64,000 nt of DNA, from the NCBI GenBank assembly GCA_014237465.1, contig JABZFM010000001.1, positions 176,768 through 240,767 of the forward strand. The letters are read 5' to 3'. This stretch comes from Desulfobacteraceae bacterium (GTDB taxonomy: Bacteria; Desulfobacterota; Desulfobacteria; Desulfobacterales; Desulfosalsimonadaceae). A program made the translations under genes and the position numbers. Below are positions 45,643 through 55,379 of the stretch, one piece after another; within the stretch, counting starts at the first letter, position 1; each line of letters opens with the position of its first letter. The notes under the pieces are model-generated. The model saw nothing but the letters and a program-made list of their open reading frames with translations, was not told the origin of the DNA and did no database searches.

Positions 45643-47481
45643 ATGGCTTTACTCAGTATTCGTAACATGAGCATGGGGTTTGGCGGCCATCTGCTGTTTG
45701 ACCGGGTTTCTCTCCATATGGAAGCGGGGGAACGGGCGTGCCTGGTGGGCAGAAACGGCGAAGGGAAATCCACCCTTTTAAATATCATCAACAATACCAT
45801 TGTCCCGGATGAGGGTGAAATTTACCGTCAACCCGGGTTGCGCATCGGATCCCTGGCCCAGGAAATACCGTCAGACATGACCGGAAGTGTTCGTGAAATT
45901 ACGGCTTCGGGTCTTGAAAAAGCGCCGGACGCGCCGGCCTCGACCGGAAACGGGGCGGTGGATGAGGAAGCATGGCAGCTGCAGACATCCGTCAACAAAA
46001 TCCTGACCCAGCTGAAGCTGGATCCCGGGTTAAGATTTGAAAATCTTTCAACGGGTTTAAAGCGCAGGGTATTGCTTGCCCGGGCCCTTGCCGGATCACC
46101 GGATGTTCTGCTCCTGGATGAACCCACCAACCACATGGACATTGAATCCATTGATCTGATTGAAGCGGTTCTGTCGAAATTTACCGGGACCCTGATTTTT
46201 GTGACCCATGACCGGTGCTTTCTGGGCAAAATCGCCACACGGATTATTGAGATTGATATTGCAAAGGTCACGTCCTGGGCCTGCGATTATAACACCTATT
46301 TAAAACGTAAAGCCGCACTGGTGGACGCTGAAGAAGAATATCATCATCAGTTTGATAAAAAGCTGGCCATTGAAGAGGCGTGGATTCGGAAAGGGATCCG
46401 GGCCCGGCGGACCCGGGATGAAGGGCGGGTGCGTGCGCTTTTAAAAATGCGGGAAGAACGGCAAAACCGGCGGACCCGGCCGGGTTCAGCGAAAATGGCA
46501 CTTCAGGAAGCCGAGCGCACCGGGAAACTGGTAATCAAGGCCCAAGGAATATCCTTTGCCTATGATGAAAAATCCGTGTTAAAGGATTTTTCCGCTACTG
46601 TGATGCGGGGCGACCGGGTGGGCATTATCGGGCCCAACGGATCCGGCAAGACAACCCTTTTGGGTCTGATTCTTAAAAATCTAAAACCCGATGAAGGCAC
46701 CGTCCGTCACGGGGTGAACCTGGAAGTATCCTATTTTGATCAGACGCGAGAACAGTTGGATGAGGAAAGGACCGTTTCCGATAATGTGGCAAACGGCAGT
46801 GACTTTGTTACGGTCAACGGCCGCCGGCGCCATGTGATCGGTTATCTCAAGGATTTTCTGTTTTCACCGGACCGGGCAAGAAGTCCGTTAAAAACACTTT
46901 CCGGCGGGGAACGCAACCGGCTGCTTCTGGCGCGCCTGTTCACGAGGCCTGCGAATGTGCTGGTAATGGACGAGCCCACCAATGATCTGGATATTCAGAC
47001 CCTGGAACTGCTGGAAGAGCTGCTTCTTGAATACAGCGGAACCCTGCTCCTGGTCAGTCATGACCGGGCGTTTTTAAATAATGTGGTGACCAGCACACTG
47101 GTGTTTGAGGAAAACGGAAAAGTCGTCGAATATATTGGCGGATATGACGACTGGCTCCGGCAGAAAAAACCGGTGCCCATTCCCAAAACAGAGCCGATAA
47201 AGGTTCGTGAAAAAAAGAAGCCCGCATCCGGTAAGGGAAAATCCGGGTCGGGCAACAATAAGCTGGGCTATATGGAAAAAAGGGAACTCGACGCGCTGCC
47301 GCAGCAGATCGAATCCATGGAAAAAGAACAGGCCAGCCTTCTTGAAAAGATGTCGGCCCCGGATTTTTACAAAACAGAGGGCCAGGTCATAGCACAGATC
47401 AAAGCACGGCAGGAGGCGCTGGAAAGCCTGTTGGAGGCTGCTTATGCGCGGTGGGAAGATCTGGAATCACGGAATATTTGA
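45643..47481 (+). CDS. uup: ABC-F ATPase (Uup-like)
   Basis: A 612-residue soluble protein with two ABC ATPase domains and no membrane part. The first has 'GRNGEGKSTLLN', 'LSTGLKRRVLLARAL' and 'LLDEPTNHMDI'; the second has 'GPNGSGKTTLLG', 'LSGGERNRLLLARL' and 'VMDEPTNDLDI'. The inter-domain linker is basic, and the C-terminal coiled coil ('YMEKRELDALPQQIESMEKEQ') is the Uup hallmark. Uup binds DNA junctions and ribosomes and affects precise transposon excision, which is notable in this repeat-rich region. Confidence 0.9.
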   Translation: MALLSIRNMSMGFGGHLLFDRVSLHMEAGERACLVGRNGEGKSTLLNIINNTIVPDEGEIYRQPGLRIGSLAQEIPSDMTGSVREITASGLEKAPDAPASTGNGAVDEEAWQLQTSVNKILTQLKLDPGLRFENLSTGLKRRVLLARALAGSPDVLLLDEPTNHMDIESIDLIEAVLSKFTGTLIFVTHDRCFLGKIATRIIEIDIAKVTSWACDYNTYLKRKAALVDAEEEYHHQFDKKLAIEEAWIRKGIRARRTRDEGRVRALLKMREERQNRRTRPGSAKMALQEAERTGKLVIKAQGISFAYDEKSVLKDFSATVMRGDRVGIIGPNGSGKTTLLGLILKNLKPDEGTVRHGVNLEVSYFDQTREQLDEERTVSDNVANGSDFVTVNGRRRHVIGYLKDFLFSPDRARSPLKTLSGGERNRLLLARLFTRPANVLVMDEPTNDLDIQTLELLEELLLEYSGTLLLVSHDRAFLNNVVTSTLVFEENGKVVEYIGGYDDWLRQKKPVPIPKTEPIKVREKKKPASGKGKSGSGNNKLGYMEKRELDALPQQIESMEKEQASLLEKMSAPDFYKTEGQVIAQIKARQEALESLLEAAYARWEDLESRNI

Positions 47482-47483
47482 TC

Positions 47484-47562
47484 GTAGGTCGGGATTCCAT
47501 TCCCGACAAATGGAACATGTCAATCAGTCGATTTTGGTGCCGGGTAAGAAATCCGGCCTACC
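47484..47562. repeat. Palindromic element family F
   Basis: 79 bp starting three bases after the uup stop: GTAGGTCGGGATTCCATTCC at the left is matched imperfectly by GGGTAAGAAATCCGGCCTAC at the right. It is one copy in the window. The remaining bases to 47752 show no gene. Confidence 0.55.
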
Positions 47563-47752
47563 GGAGGATATAAGTTGTTTTTTCTTTCAGCGGCACAGGA
47601 GCCATAACAGGCTTCCAAATAACTCATTCATAATATCTTGAAATAATTGATAAGTTATTTGCTGATACAGTGGTAATGAATCACCATGAAAAGCTTTTTA
47701 CGGAGTCGTTTTTGATTTTTTGGCGGTGTTTAATTCCGAAATCGCTCCCATG

Positions 47753-48667
47753 TTATGAAAGTCCTGCGTATATGCAGGTTTTTAAATCGGCAATGATTTC
47801 ATCCACAGATTCGTAAAAGATATCCGATCCCAACGTAAAATGGGCAAGGATATCGTTCAAGCCGGTCGGGATATACGGATACAGTTTTTTCAGGTTCATA
47901 AACCGCCACTTGTGGACAATGGAAAAATCCTCCGGTTCAACTTTTGAGATCAGATTCTTGTAAAGCAGATTCCCGTTCGCTTTATTTTTTTCTTTAAGGT
48001 TGTGAAACCCTTTTCCGATGGCAAAGGTCAGAATATTTCCAAGGCCCATGAGATCCAGGCTGAACGGGTTTTCCACTGAATCAAAATCATAGTCAAAGTC
48101 AATCCAGACGTAGTTTCCAGTCCCCTTTTCAATGATGACATGATCATTTCTGATGTCGCCATGTTTGAAGCCGTTTTCATGAAGAAGTCGCAATGATTCA
48201 AAAAGTGTTAACAGTTTGTTGAGTATGCCCGGCAGCAGTTGCTGAAAATACTGTTTGTGATCCATATTGATGGCGTTTACATAAAGATAAAAATTTTTCC
48301 CGTGAACAACATCCAGCACCCGGACGTTATTTTCTTTTTCATCATGATAGGCGGTGCCATGCATGAAGTGGGGATGGTTGCCGACAAGTTTAAGTACGGC
48401 GCCTTCTTTTTCCGGATGTCTGAAACATGGAATTTTTACGTGGCCGATTGTTGTTTCAAATGATTCAAAAAAGGACAGCTTGATAATCTTGCGCTCCCCG
48501 GTATCCATATCCACGGCTTTTTTAACCCAGAATTTCGGTTCATCAAGCCCAAACCGTTCTTCCCGTTCATGCCCTTTTATAAGGTAGCGCTTATCCCCGA
48601 CGAGGACAATATCGCCATAGTCAATGGCAAAAAAGTTGGTAGTATCCGTGAATATCCGTTCTTTCAT
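47753..48667 (-). CDS. Kinase-fold protein of unknown substrate
   Basis: A 304-residue protein with a kinase/phosphotransferase-like core. 'KIIKLSFFESFE' could hold the ATP lysine, 'ENGFKHGDIRNDHVII' is the catalytic loop with HGD, and 'YVWIDFDYDFD' is the metal-binding aspartate. The loop asparagine position is histidine. The start is taken at 'MKERIFTDT'; a longer version begins 16 codons earlier at 48715. It may phosphorylate a protein or a small molecule. It stands alone. Confidence 0.65.
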   Translation of the reverse strand: MKERIFTDTTNFFAIDYGDIVLVGDKRYLIKGHEREERFGLDEPKFWVKKAVDMDTGERKIIKLSFFESFETTIGHVKIPCFRHPEKEGAVLKLVGNHPHFMHGTAYHDEKENNVRVLDVVHGKNFYLYVNAINMDHKQYFQQLLPGILNKLLTLFESLRLLHENGFKHGDIRNDHVIIEKGTGNYVWIDFDYDFDSVENPFSLDLMGLGNILTFAIGKGFHNLKEKNKANGNLLYKNLISKVEPEDFSIVHKWRFMNLKKLYPYIPTGLNDILAHFTLGSDIFYESVDEIIADLKTCIYAGLS

Positions 48668-48715
48668 GTGGGGTTCCGTTGTTTTCCCATGCCTTGAATG
48701 AATTCGGCAGTTCAA

Positions 48716-49057
48716 TCGGGGGATAATGTCACTATATCAAAAAAAAACACCATCGTTCAATAAAATATAAAAAGTGATTAACCCGGCAGGGATTTTGAAA
48801 TTGTAATGCAAAATTGTTCATTTCGTTTCTGTTTTAAGCGTCACGTTCATGAAGTCACCTGGGAAAGTTACAAAGCGTATTCAAAGGTCAAACGTAGACT
48901 TGACCCCTTATAAAATTAAGAACTGATTTTCGGGCCAGGTGCAAAACCAATGGATGGTCAGCGTTAAAAATATAATGTTCAACGTTCAATTTGTTTCCAT
49001 TTTTTTCAGCGTTATCCGGTTTGGGAGCCGGTCGCATAGCTTTTTTAAGCGGGAGGA
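48716..49057. other. 342-base gap, no feature recognised
   Basis: AT-rich spacer between two minus-strand genes. I see no gene, strong hairpin or repeat shared with the rest of the window. Confidence 0.5.
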
Positions 49058-50362
49058 TTATTTTTGTCCCCAGGCGGTTCCGGTGGTAAAATAGAAAGCA
49101 AATTCATCTTCGCTCCAGGCAAAATCCATTCCAGTGCGAATCCCGAATACATTAGAAATAAAATAGCGGAAACCGAACCCGCCTGCGATATGGCCGTCTT
49201 TAAAAGAAAAATCACTGAGTTCATCATCCGCGACCCATCCGCAACCAAAGAATCCGAGAAGGCTCCATCTGTTTGTAACGTCCCATCGGAGTTCTGCTTC
49301 TGAAGTTACCGTGTATTGACCCTGGTATCGCGTAAGAGAAATACCGCGCAAATTAACAAAGGGCAGCATGTAAAAGGGAATATCACCGCTACTGAAATTT
49401 GTATCGGTGCGCAAACCCAGAACCAGAGAAGAATGAAAAGGCACCCAGCCGCGGATATTGGCAAGGGACTTATTAAAATCGCGGTCACTTCCGAAAATTT
49501 CTTCATAAAATACGGATTCAATTTTAACATTCATCCCGGCATCGGGTGTAAAGATCGAGTTGCGGGTGTCATATTCTGCAAAAATGCCCATACCGCCGGA
49601 GTTAATTGTTTTCTCAAGCGGTGGAAACCAGTCGGGAGGCTCTATATCCAGTCCAAAATCAATTTTGGTATCAAAGGACGCAAACTGGTAATTAGCTCCG
49701 AGAAATATATGGCTGTTGCCTACACGGTATGCCAGCTGTTGAAGGAGATAATAGCCATCCAGCGTATAGGATAAATGATCTACCGGCAGCTGTAAGTCGC
49801 CGCCCCGTCCATAGTAGTCGAGATTCATATCCATATAAACCAGTCCGCCCAAATAACGGAATTTGTCGTCTTTGAATATGTGCATGTGAAACAGACCGCC
49901 GCCTCTTGAATTATTTTTTGTCAGAAAGCCGCCGACACCGGTGATGCTGGGCGGTGGCAACCGCTTCAATTTTTCATCGGGATGTTTCTTTTTCATCTGC
50001 TCTGCCCTGTTTTGAATCGAATCATGAAGAAACATCAGCCCAAGCACTCCGCCGTATCCAACGGCCGGTTCTGTAATAATACCACCTATCGGCAGAAACC
50101 CTTTTGCGGTTGCCAGAAAGGCGGATACATCCAGTGCGCCGTCTTGAGGATCAATAAGCAGATCAGCCAACGATGGTTTTTCCGAAGCTGTGTCAGATGA
50201 TTCCGGGGCCGGTTCAGTTGTCGCATTGTCCTGGGCGGGTATCGCGTCCGGCGATTCAGCGGGGTCAGCAAGAGGATCAGCAAGTGCGGTTGAGTGGCAA
50301 CAGAAGATTATTCCCGTGAAAATGATAATAGTGAAGCTGATTTTTTTTAAACAACGGATCAT
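49058..50362 (-). CDS. BamA/TamA-type (D15) outer-membrane barrel protein
   Basis: A 434-residue exported protein with signal peptide 'FTIIIFTGIIFCCHSTALA' and an acidic Ala/Pro linker (30-65). The barrel has the D15 pattern ('GIITEPAVGYGGVLGLMFL', 'GIFAEYDTRNSIFTPDAGM', 'LPFVNLRGISLTRYQGQYT', 'GFGFRYFISNVFGIRTGMDFAW'). POTRA domains are absent, so it is a stand-alone barrel rather than BamA itself. It ends in ...AWGQK, without the usual C-terminal aromatic. It is divergent from a related barrel gene, with 255 bases between. Confidence 0.8.
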   Translation of the reverse strand: MIRCLKKISFTIIIFTGIIFCCHSTALADPLADPAESPDAIPAQDNATTEPAPESSDTASEKPSLADLLIDPQDGALDVSAFLATAKGFLPIGGIITEPAVGYGGVLGLMFLHDSIQNRAEQMKKKHPDEKLKRLPPPSITGVGGFLTKNNSRGGGLFHMHIFKDDKFRYLGGLVYMDMNLDYYGRGGDLQLPVDHLSYTLDGYYLLQQLAYRVGNSHIFLGANYQFASFDTKIDFGLDIEPPDWFPPLEKTINSGGMGIFAEYDTRNSIFTPDAGMNVKIESVFYEEIFGSDRDFNKSLANIRGWVPFHSSLVLGLRTDTNFSSGDIPFYMLPFVNLRGISLTRYQGQYTVTSEAELRWDVTNRWSLLGFFGCGWVADDELSDFSFKDGHIAGGFGFRYFISNVFGIRTGMDFAWSEDEFAFYFTTGTAWGQK

Positions 50363-50438
50363 GTTTTTTTAATAACAAATACGCATGTTTTTGCCAATAA
50401 TTAAGTAGGTGTCCCGGAATTGCGATCAATTTTATTCC

Positions 50439-50478
50439 CCGGAGATGTTTGCTCTTAACCGGAGATGTTCGCCCTTAA
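50439..50478. repeat. 20-bp tandem repeat between the two barrel genes
   Basis: CCGGAGATGTTTGCTCTTAA (50439-50458) is followed directly by CCGGAGATGTTCGCCCTTAA (50459-50478), differing at two positions. It lies in the divergent promoter region, so it could be a double operator. It could also be the end of a lost IS21-like insertion sequence, whose ends carry similar repeats. Confidence 0.6.
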
Positions 50479-50617
50479 TTTGAAGAATCGTAAAAAAGAA
50501 AAAAATAGATATATGAAACCATATTGCGTTGACTCTTTATTTTGATTCTGCCATATTTTTAATTAAAAACAAATTGTTTTTAATTTCAGGAGATTACTTT
50601 ACGGGAGATAGATATCA

Positions 50618-51730
50618 ATGAGAATGCTGAATAAAATGAAGATGACTATCTCTGTCATGATGGGAGTGATCGTCATGATTGCTGCTTCAGCCTTTGCTGA
50701 CGAAAATGAATTCGGCAAGGTGGAGGATGTAAAAGATGTAAAAGAAAAAAATTATGTGATTGCGCCAATGGTGATTTCCAACCCGAACCTGGGAAGCGGC
50801 GGCGGGTTGACCGCACTCTATTTTTATTCTCCAGACCCGGATGATCAGGTGTCGCCGCCAAGTACCGTCGGAGGGGTTGGAATTTATACAAACACGGACA
50901 CTTATTTTATTGCGCTTTTTAACAAGAACCATTTTCAGGAAGATACCTGGCGTTTTAGTACGGGAATTGTCAACGGCCGTATAAAAAATGAACTGAACAT
51001 TCCTGCTTTGGGTGAAGTCCGCTTCACAACCCGCGTCAAAGGAATCGGCACCCAGCTTCAGCGGCGAATATGGGGGGATTTTTTCGCCGGTGTCAAGCTG
51101 GCATATTCCGGCGTTAGCTACAAGGAAGGCAATGAAGCCAGCAAAGACTATTTTGAGCATTACGGTGTTGAGGATCAGGATACCGGGAGTTGGAGTATTC
51201 TGATGAGTTATGATTCCAGGGATGACCAGCGGTATCCGTATAAGGGCGTCCTGGCAGAGGCGGGTTTTACCGCAAATCCCGAATGGCTGGGAGCCAGTGA
51301 AGGGTATTACGTTGTCGAAGGGTCTGCCAATTCGTTCCATCAGCTTATTCCCGACCATGTGCTTGCCTTAAGGGTTTACGGGCGTTTTACACCCTCTGAT
51401 ACACCGTATGCCGGGCTTTCAAGCCTCGGACGCCGGAGCGATCTGCGTGGTTATGTTTCCGGAGAAATCGTGGCGGAAAACATGATCAGCACGCAGGCGG
51501 AATACCGATGGTTTTTTACCCGGAAATGGGGGATTGTCGGCTTTGGCGGAGTTGCCACACTGTATGACGGGAATGTCACGAATATCAACAGTGATATCAT
51601 CTATTACAGCGGTGGTGTCGGGCTTCGTTATCTCCTGCATGCGGAAAACCGGGTGAACTTCCGGGTGGATTATGCCTGGGGCGAGGATGGTGAAAAGGGG
51701 TTTTATGTGAGCATTAGTGAGGCGTTTTAA
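50618..51730 (+). CDS. BamA/TamA-type (D15) outer-membrane barrel protein (second)
   Basis: A 370-residue exported barrel: signal peptide 'MTISVMMGVIVMIAASAFA', then 'VISNPNLGSGGGLTALYFY', 'SYDSRDDQRYPYKGVLAEAGF', 'LSSLGRRSDLRGYVSGEIV' and a final '...GFYVSISEAF' with the C-terminal phenylalanine used by the BAM insertion machine. It is distantly similar to the divergent neighbour. No POTRA domains are present. It probably serves surface-lipid or protein transport; the substrate is unknown. Confidence 0.82.
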   Translation: MRMLNKMKMTISVMMGVIVMIAASAFADENEFGKVEDVKDVKEKNYVIAPMVISNPNLGSGGGLTALYFYSPDPDDQVSPPSTVGGVGIYTNTDTYFIALFNKNHFQEDTWRFSTGIVNGRIKNELNIPALGEVRFTTRVKGIGTQLQRRIWGDFFAGVKLAYSGVSYKEGNEASKDYFEHYGVEDQDTGSWSILMSYDSRDDQRYPYKGVLAEAGFTANPEWLGASEGYYVVEGSANSFHQLIPDHVLALRVYGRFTPSDTPYAGLSSLGRRSDLRGYVSGEIVAENMISTQAEYRWFFTRKWGIVGFGGVATLYDGNVTNINSDIIYYSGGVGLRYLLHAENRVNFRVDYAWGEDGEKGFYVSISEAF

Positions 51731-51796
51731 ATGGACTTCTCATGAAAAAAATTAAAAAAATTGGCGGTTTTCGTGCGGGCACTAAATCGCAAGCAC

Positions 51797-53080
51797 TCAC
51801 TGAGCTTGCATTTCCTTTTTTGTCTCACGGAGTATGCTGGTGATTCGGTCCGGATAATCTTCAGGAAATGTCCAGTACCGCAATCCTTGATCACTAAAAT
51901 TCTCTGTCAGGCCACGTTCCGGGGGATCGGCGTGAAACAGAAACTGGATAAGAATGTCGCTGCTGATCCATGGGTGACTATACCAGAAGTCGTGCGCGCC
52001 GGCAGACATGCCTTTGACGGTTTTGTCGTCCACGCCGATAACATAGAGGCCGGATCCCCAGGTGGCGTTTTGTCCCCATTTTTTATCTTCTTCATTCATG
52101 TCTTTTTTATCAGGACTTCCAATCCTTGATATACCGTGATGCCTCCGGGCCAATGCCAGAACCGAGTCCTTCATGTTAATAGTGAGTGTAACGCTGCGGG
52201 GGATATCAATATAGCTTTTAAGATGTTCAACAAATGTGTCCGTCCCGATGTCGGGTGCTGCAAAATATACTTCGCCAAGTCTAAGCTGATTGCGCTTTTC
52301 GCCATGGGTTTCCTTTCCAAGGATTGCCAGACCGGGGCTTGCGATCTGCGCACCGGCACTGTAGGCAAGAATATTAATTTTTTCAGCCGTCGTGTATTTG
52401 GAAAGAAAGGAGATGAGGCGCTTGAATGCTGGTGCAGACCTACGTGCATGGCGGACATCAGTGCCATAGGCCAGAAGGTTCTCTGCGGACGGCCAAAGGA
52501 AAACCATAACTGTTGAGTTCTGGCCCGTGAAATGACGATACTGGGCCGCCTGTGCGGCTGCTCGATATATGGTGGAATTGGCGCCATGGACGTAAACCAT
52601 GATGTCCTTGTCCAGGCTTTTGGATAGATGTTTATTCAGAGCATCCGATAGCGCTTCAATTTTTTCCGTCATTAATTCCGTATCACTATCTAATGGAATT
52701 GCAGCCAGTTCCTCTAATCTTTCAAGATAAAGTGCCGGCCGACTGTTTTTGTCATCAGAAGTGGATATTTTGAATATCTGGTTCCAGTCAGTATTTTTAC
52801 TTCCTATTTCAAGATGAGCGATACCTAAGTAAAGTTTGTTTCCCGGAAAAATGGAATAATTGGTAAATTCATCTTCCCCCAGTGGTGAACGGTTTGTTGC
52901 ATAGAGGACGGCTATCTGATTGCTTTTTTCAAGATTGGGGTTGCGATCGAAGGGATTGTGCTCTCCTGATGCCATTACTGAAGGCGTGGGCATCAGGTAG
53001 ACAGTTTTCTGGCATCCAATAGTTGAAACAACAATCAGAAGTGCCATGATCAGATAAGTAAACGTTCGATAACCAATCAT
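51797..53080 (-). CDS. Lipoprotein alpha/beta hydrolase (DUF900-like)
   Basis: A 427-residue protein with signal peptide and lipobox ('LLIVVSTIGCQ'). The hydrolase core has 'DIMVYVHGANSTIYRAA' (oxyanion strand) and the nucleophile elbow 'ILAYSAGAQIAS' with Ser in AYSAG instead of GxSxG. 'MSAGAHDFWYSHPW' supplies the likely catalytic histidine. This matches the DUF900/esterase-lipase group. It probably acts in the periplasm on an ester substrate. It lies on the minus strand with the TPR regulator-like gene upstream, perhaps in one operon. Confidence 0.8.
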   Translation of the reverse strand: MIGYRTFTYLIMALLIVVSTIGCQKTVYLMPTPSVMASGEHNPFDRNPNLEKSNQIAVLYATNRSPLGEDEFTNYSIFPGNKLYLGIAHLEIGSKNTDWNQIFKISTSDDKNSRPALYLERLEELAAIPLDSDTELMTEKIEALSDALNKHLSKSLDKDIMVYVHGANSTIYRAAAQAAQYRHFTGQNSTVMVFLWPSAENLLAYGTDVRHARRSAPAFKRLISFLSKYTTAEKINILAYSAGAQIASPGLAILGKETHGEKRNQLRLGEVYFAAPDIGTDTFVEHLKSYIDIPRSVTLTINMKDSVLALARRHHGISRIGSPDKKDMNEEDKKWGQNATWGSGLYVIGVDDKTVKGMSAGAHDFWYSHPWISSDILIQFLFHADPPERGLTENFSDQGLRYWTFPEDYPDRITSILRETKKEMQAQ

Positions 53081-53196
53081 GATTATGTTTCTCCGATTTA
53101 ACTGAAAAAAGGAACTCTTACTCCAAATTTTATATAAAAAAGCCCGAAAAGGAGAGAGTGTTATCGGTTTGGGTATGGCTTTTTTAAGTTGAGATA

Positions 53197-54819
53197 TTAT
53201 CGACTCAATTCAATCTTAAGGCCTGAATTATTTAATCCGTTTACCATGCGTTCAATAATGTCTTCAAATTTTATGTAATGTTTGATCAGTCGCAAACCGC
53301 GGGTTTGAAAATCAGGTTTAAGATTCAGAAGGTTTTTAACTGCTTGTTTTCCCTCCTCGAATCTGCCGAGCTGCCCCAAGGTAGCTGCCTTCATAAGAGG
53401 CTCCCAGAAAATAGACGGTCTACTGAAATTCAGCGTCTCCAGATGGGCCTGTTCGTATTCTTCCTGCCGAACCCAATCCACCCACAGCGCATAATGAACA
53501 TAAAGGCCATAGTAGGGGTTGAGCTGGATTGCCCTTTTTATCAAAGCCCGGCCACGTTTCCACTCTCCCAGCAATGTCAACAGATAGCCGATGCCATCGA
53601 GGATGGAAAGGGAATTTGGATTCAGGGCCAGGGCCTTTTCTGCCTCTTCCAGCGCCGCGGGTATTTCATTGTTAAATATACGATTAAGGGCCAATATGGT
53701 TCTGGCCCGCTGGTTGTCCGGATTCATCCGGACTCCCTTTTCAGCAAATGCGATGGATTTTTCCAGAGCCGATTCAAAGCATGGAAACTCCAGGCTGTAG
53801 ATGTTTCCATAAAGGCGTCCGAGCATACTCCAAACCTGGCCGCATCCCGGCTCAATGCGTGCAGCATATTCAAGTGCTTCCATCGCCCGTAAAAAACTCT
53901 CCGAAGTGAGGGTCCGGTCAAATTCGTGATATCGCAGTATGGCTTCATAGGTTGTCAACTCGGACGGCGGCTTGATTTTGGATTCGGATGCCAGGGTATT
54001 GGAGATGATTCCATGCTCACCAGCCACCCTGACGGCAATGATCCGGGCGACTTCTTCTTCAAAAACGGACAGCTGAGAGGGGTCAAGATCACATTTGTGG
54101 GTGTCCCCCCAAAGCTGCGTGTCGGTCTTTGTGTCATTCAAACGGATGGACACCTTGATTCCGGGCAAGTCTCTACGGATGCTTCCATCAATTACGAAAC
54201 GGATCCCGGTATCCGAAAGCCTTCTTCCATAAACATGCGGATCCTGAAATATTACCCGGATATCCTGGTATCGGGTCAGCTCAATGGCAAGTTCGGTAGC
54301 CAGACCGATGGACAGATAATTCTCATCCGCATCGCCGGTCAAACATTTAAACGGGCGTACCAGTAACCTTGGCCATGAGTTTTCATGTCTCATCTCCGGC
54401 TTTGAACTGTTTGGTTCGGCTTTGTCTGTGTAGGTTTTGGCCGGAATAGAGAATGTGGGCACATAGGTTCCCCTGGGAATATCAATGCGCAACGTGTCAT
54501 GTGTGCCTGCGGTTAAATAATAGTGCTCCAGGGCCCGGCGGAGTTTGTTTGCATGGATGCTCACAATGGGATCTGTGTTCTGATCAAAGTCTTTTTTTCT
54601 GCCGAATACCTGGGTGGCCACTGTGTATCCCTTGATTTCATCCGAATCTCCGGAGATGGTTTTTTTCACAACGAATTTAAGAAACGCGATCTGGGCTTTG
54701 GTGGCATTGAATTCCGGGCTGTCTAAAATCCGCTGCTGTTGCCGCAATATCTCTTCAGCAGTCGGGGATAGAGGCGATTTACTATTATTCCGGGGGGTGG
54801 GTTTTTTTTGTTGAACCAT
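53197..54819 (-). CDS. TolB-like / TPR protein of the 'adenylate cyclase-like' regulator type
   Basis: A 540-residue protein. Residues about 20-125 hold a conserved segment ('VSIHANKLRRALEHYYLTAG', 'LRIDIPRGTYVPTF') often found at the start of proteins loosely named adenylate cyclase; no cyclase catalytic motif is present. A TolB/FlgO-like segment follows ('LLVRPFKCL...LSIGLATELAIELTRYQDIRV', 'FVIDGSIRRDLPGIKVSIRL'), then TPR repeats ('KGVRMNPDNQRARTILALNR', 'KALALNPNSLSILDGIGYLL'). There is no signal peptide. It probably senses or scaffolds; the partner is unknown. It may be co-transcribed with the hydrolase downstream. Confidence 0.7.
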   Translation of the reverse strand: MVQQKKPTPRNNSKSPLSPTAEEILRQQQRILDSPEFNATKAQIAFLKFVVKKTISGDSDEIKGYTVATQVFGRKKDFDQNTDPIVSIHANKLRRALEHYYLTAGTHDTLRIDIPRGTYVPTFSIPAKTYTDKAEPNSSKPEMRHENSWPRLLVRPFKCLTGDADENYLSIGLATELAIELTRYQDIRVIFQDPHVYGRRLSDTGIRFVIDGSIRRDLPGIKVSIRLNDTKTDTQLWGDTHKCDLDPSQLSVFEEEVARIIAVRVAGEHGIISNTLASESKIKPPSELTTYEAILRYHEFDRTLTSESFLRAMEALEYAARIEPGCGQVWSMLGRLYGNIYSLEFPCFESALEKSIAFAEKGVRMNPDNQRARTILALNRIFNNEIPAALEEAEKALALNPNSLSILDGIGYLLTLLGEWKRGRALIKRAIQLNPYYGLYVHYALWVDWVRQEEYEQAHLETLNFSRPSIFWEPLMKAATLGQLGRFEEGKQAVKNLLNLKPDFQTRGLRLIKHYIKFEDIIERMVNGLNNSGLKIELSR

Positions 54820-55057
54820 TTTTTTGTTCCGGCGGCAACTATTACAAAAAATATTCCATTTAAAATCAATGGGTTTTAAATAAAATTTATGTATTAATTA
54901 CCCTATAATAGGTTCACAATCAATATCTATTTATTTATAATAAAAACCAATTAATTTCAAGTGAATGTTAATATCTCATCTTCTTTCCGTTTAGGTGCTA
55001 ATTTTTCCGGATTATCCGGATTAGGTTTAATAATATTTATTTGAGCAGGGGCTTTTT

Positions 55058-55315
55058 ATGAATGTGATCCATACAGACTTATTTACCGTTATCAAACGCT
55101 TCCCGGATCGTAAAGTAGCCCTAAAAACGTTTTTTGATAAAAGTGAAAATTTTCAGGTGATTTGTCAGGATTACCGTCGGTGCTTTGAAGCCCTGAATCA
55201 TTGGAAACGTTCTGATCGGGAAGAAGCAGCGATTACCAAAGAGGAATATAAGGCGCTTCTTAAGGAACTTGAGGCTGAAATTATCCAGATGTTAAATAAA
55301 AACATGCCATTGTGA
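55058..55315 (+). CDS. Small hypothetical protein, 85 residues
   Basis: A charged helical protein ending in 'EYKALLKELEAEIIQMLNKN', probably a coiled coil. I do not recognise a family. The ribosome binding site is moderate (gcaggggc). It lies 64 bases upstream of an outer-membrane barrel gene on the same strand. Confidence 0.5.
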   Translation: MNVIHTDLFTVIKRFPDRKVALKTFFDKSENFQVICQDYRRCFEALNHWKRSDREEAAITKEEYKALLKELEAEIIQMLNKNMPL

Positions 55316-55379
55316 TGACAATAGTTTGTTTTTAATGGTCGATCATAATCAATAGACGTTATAATGAAAGGAGTGAATA

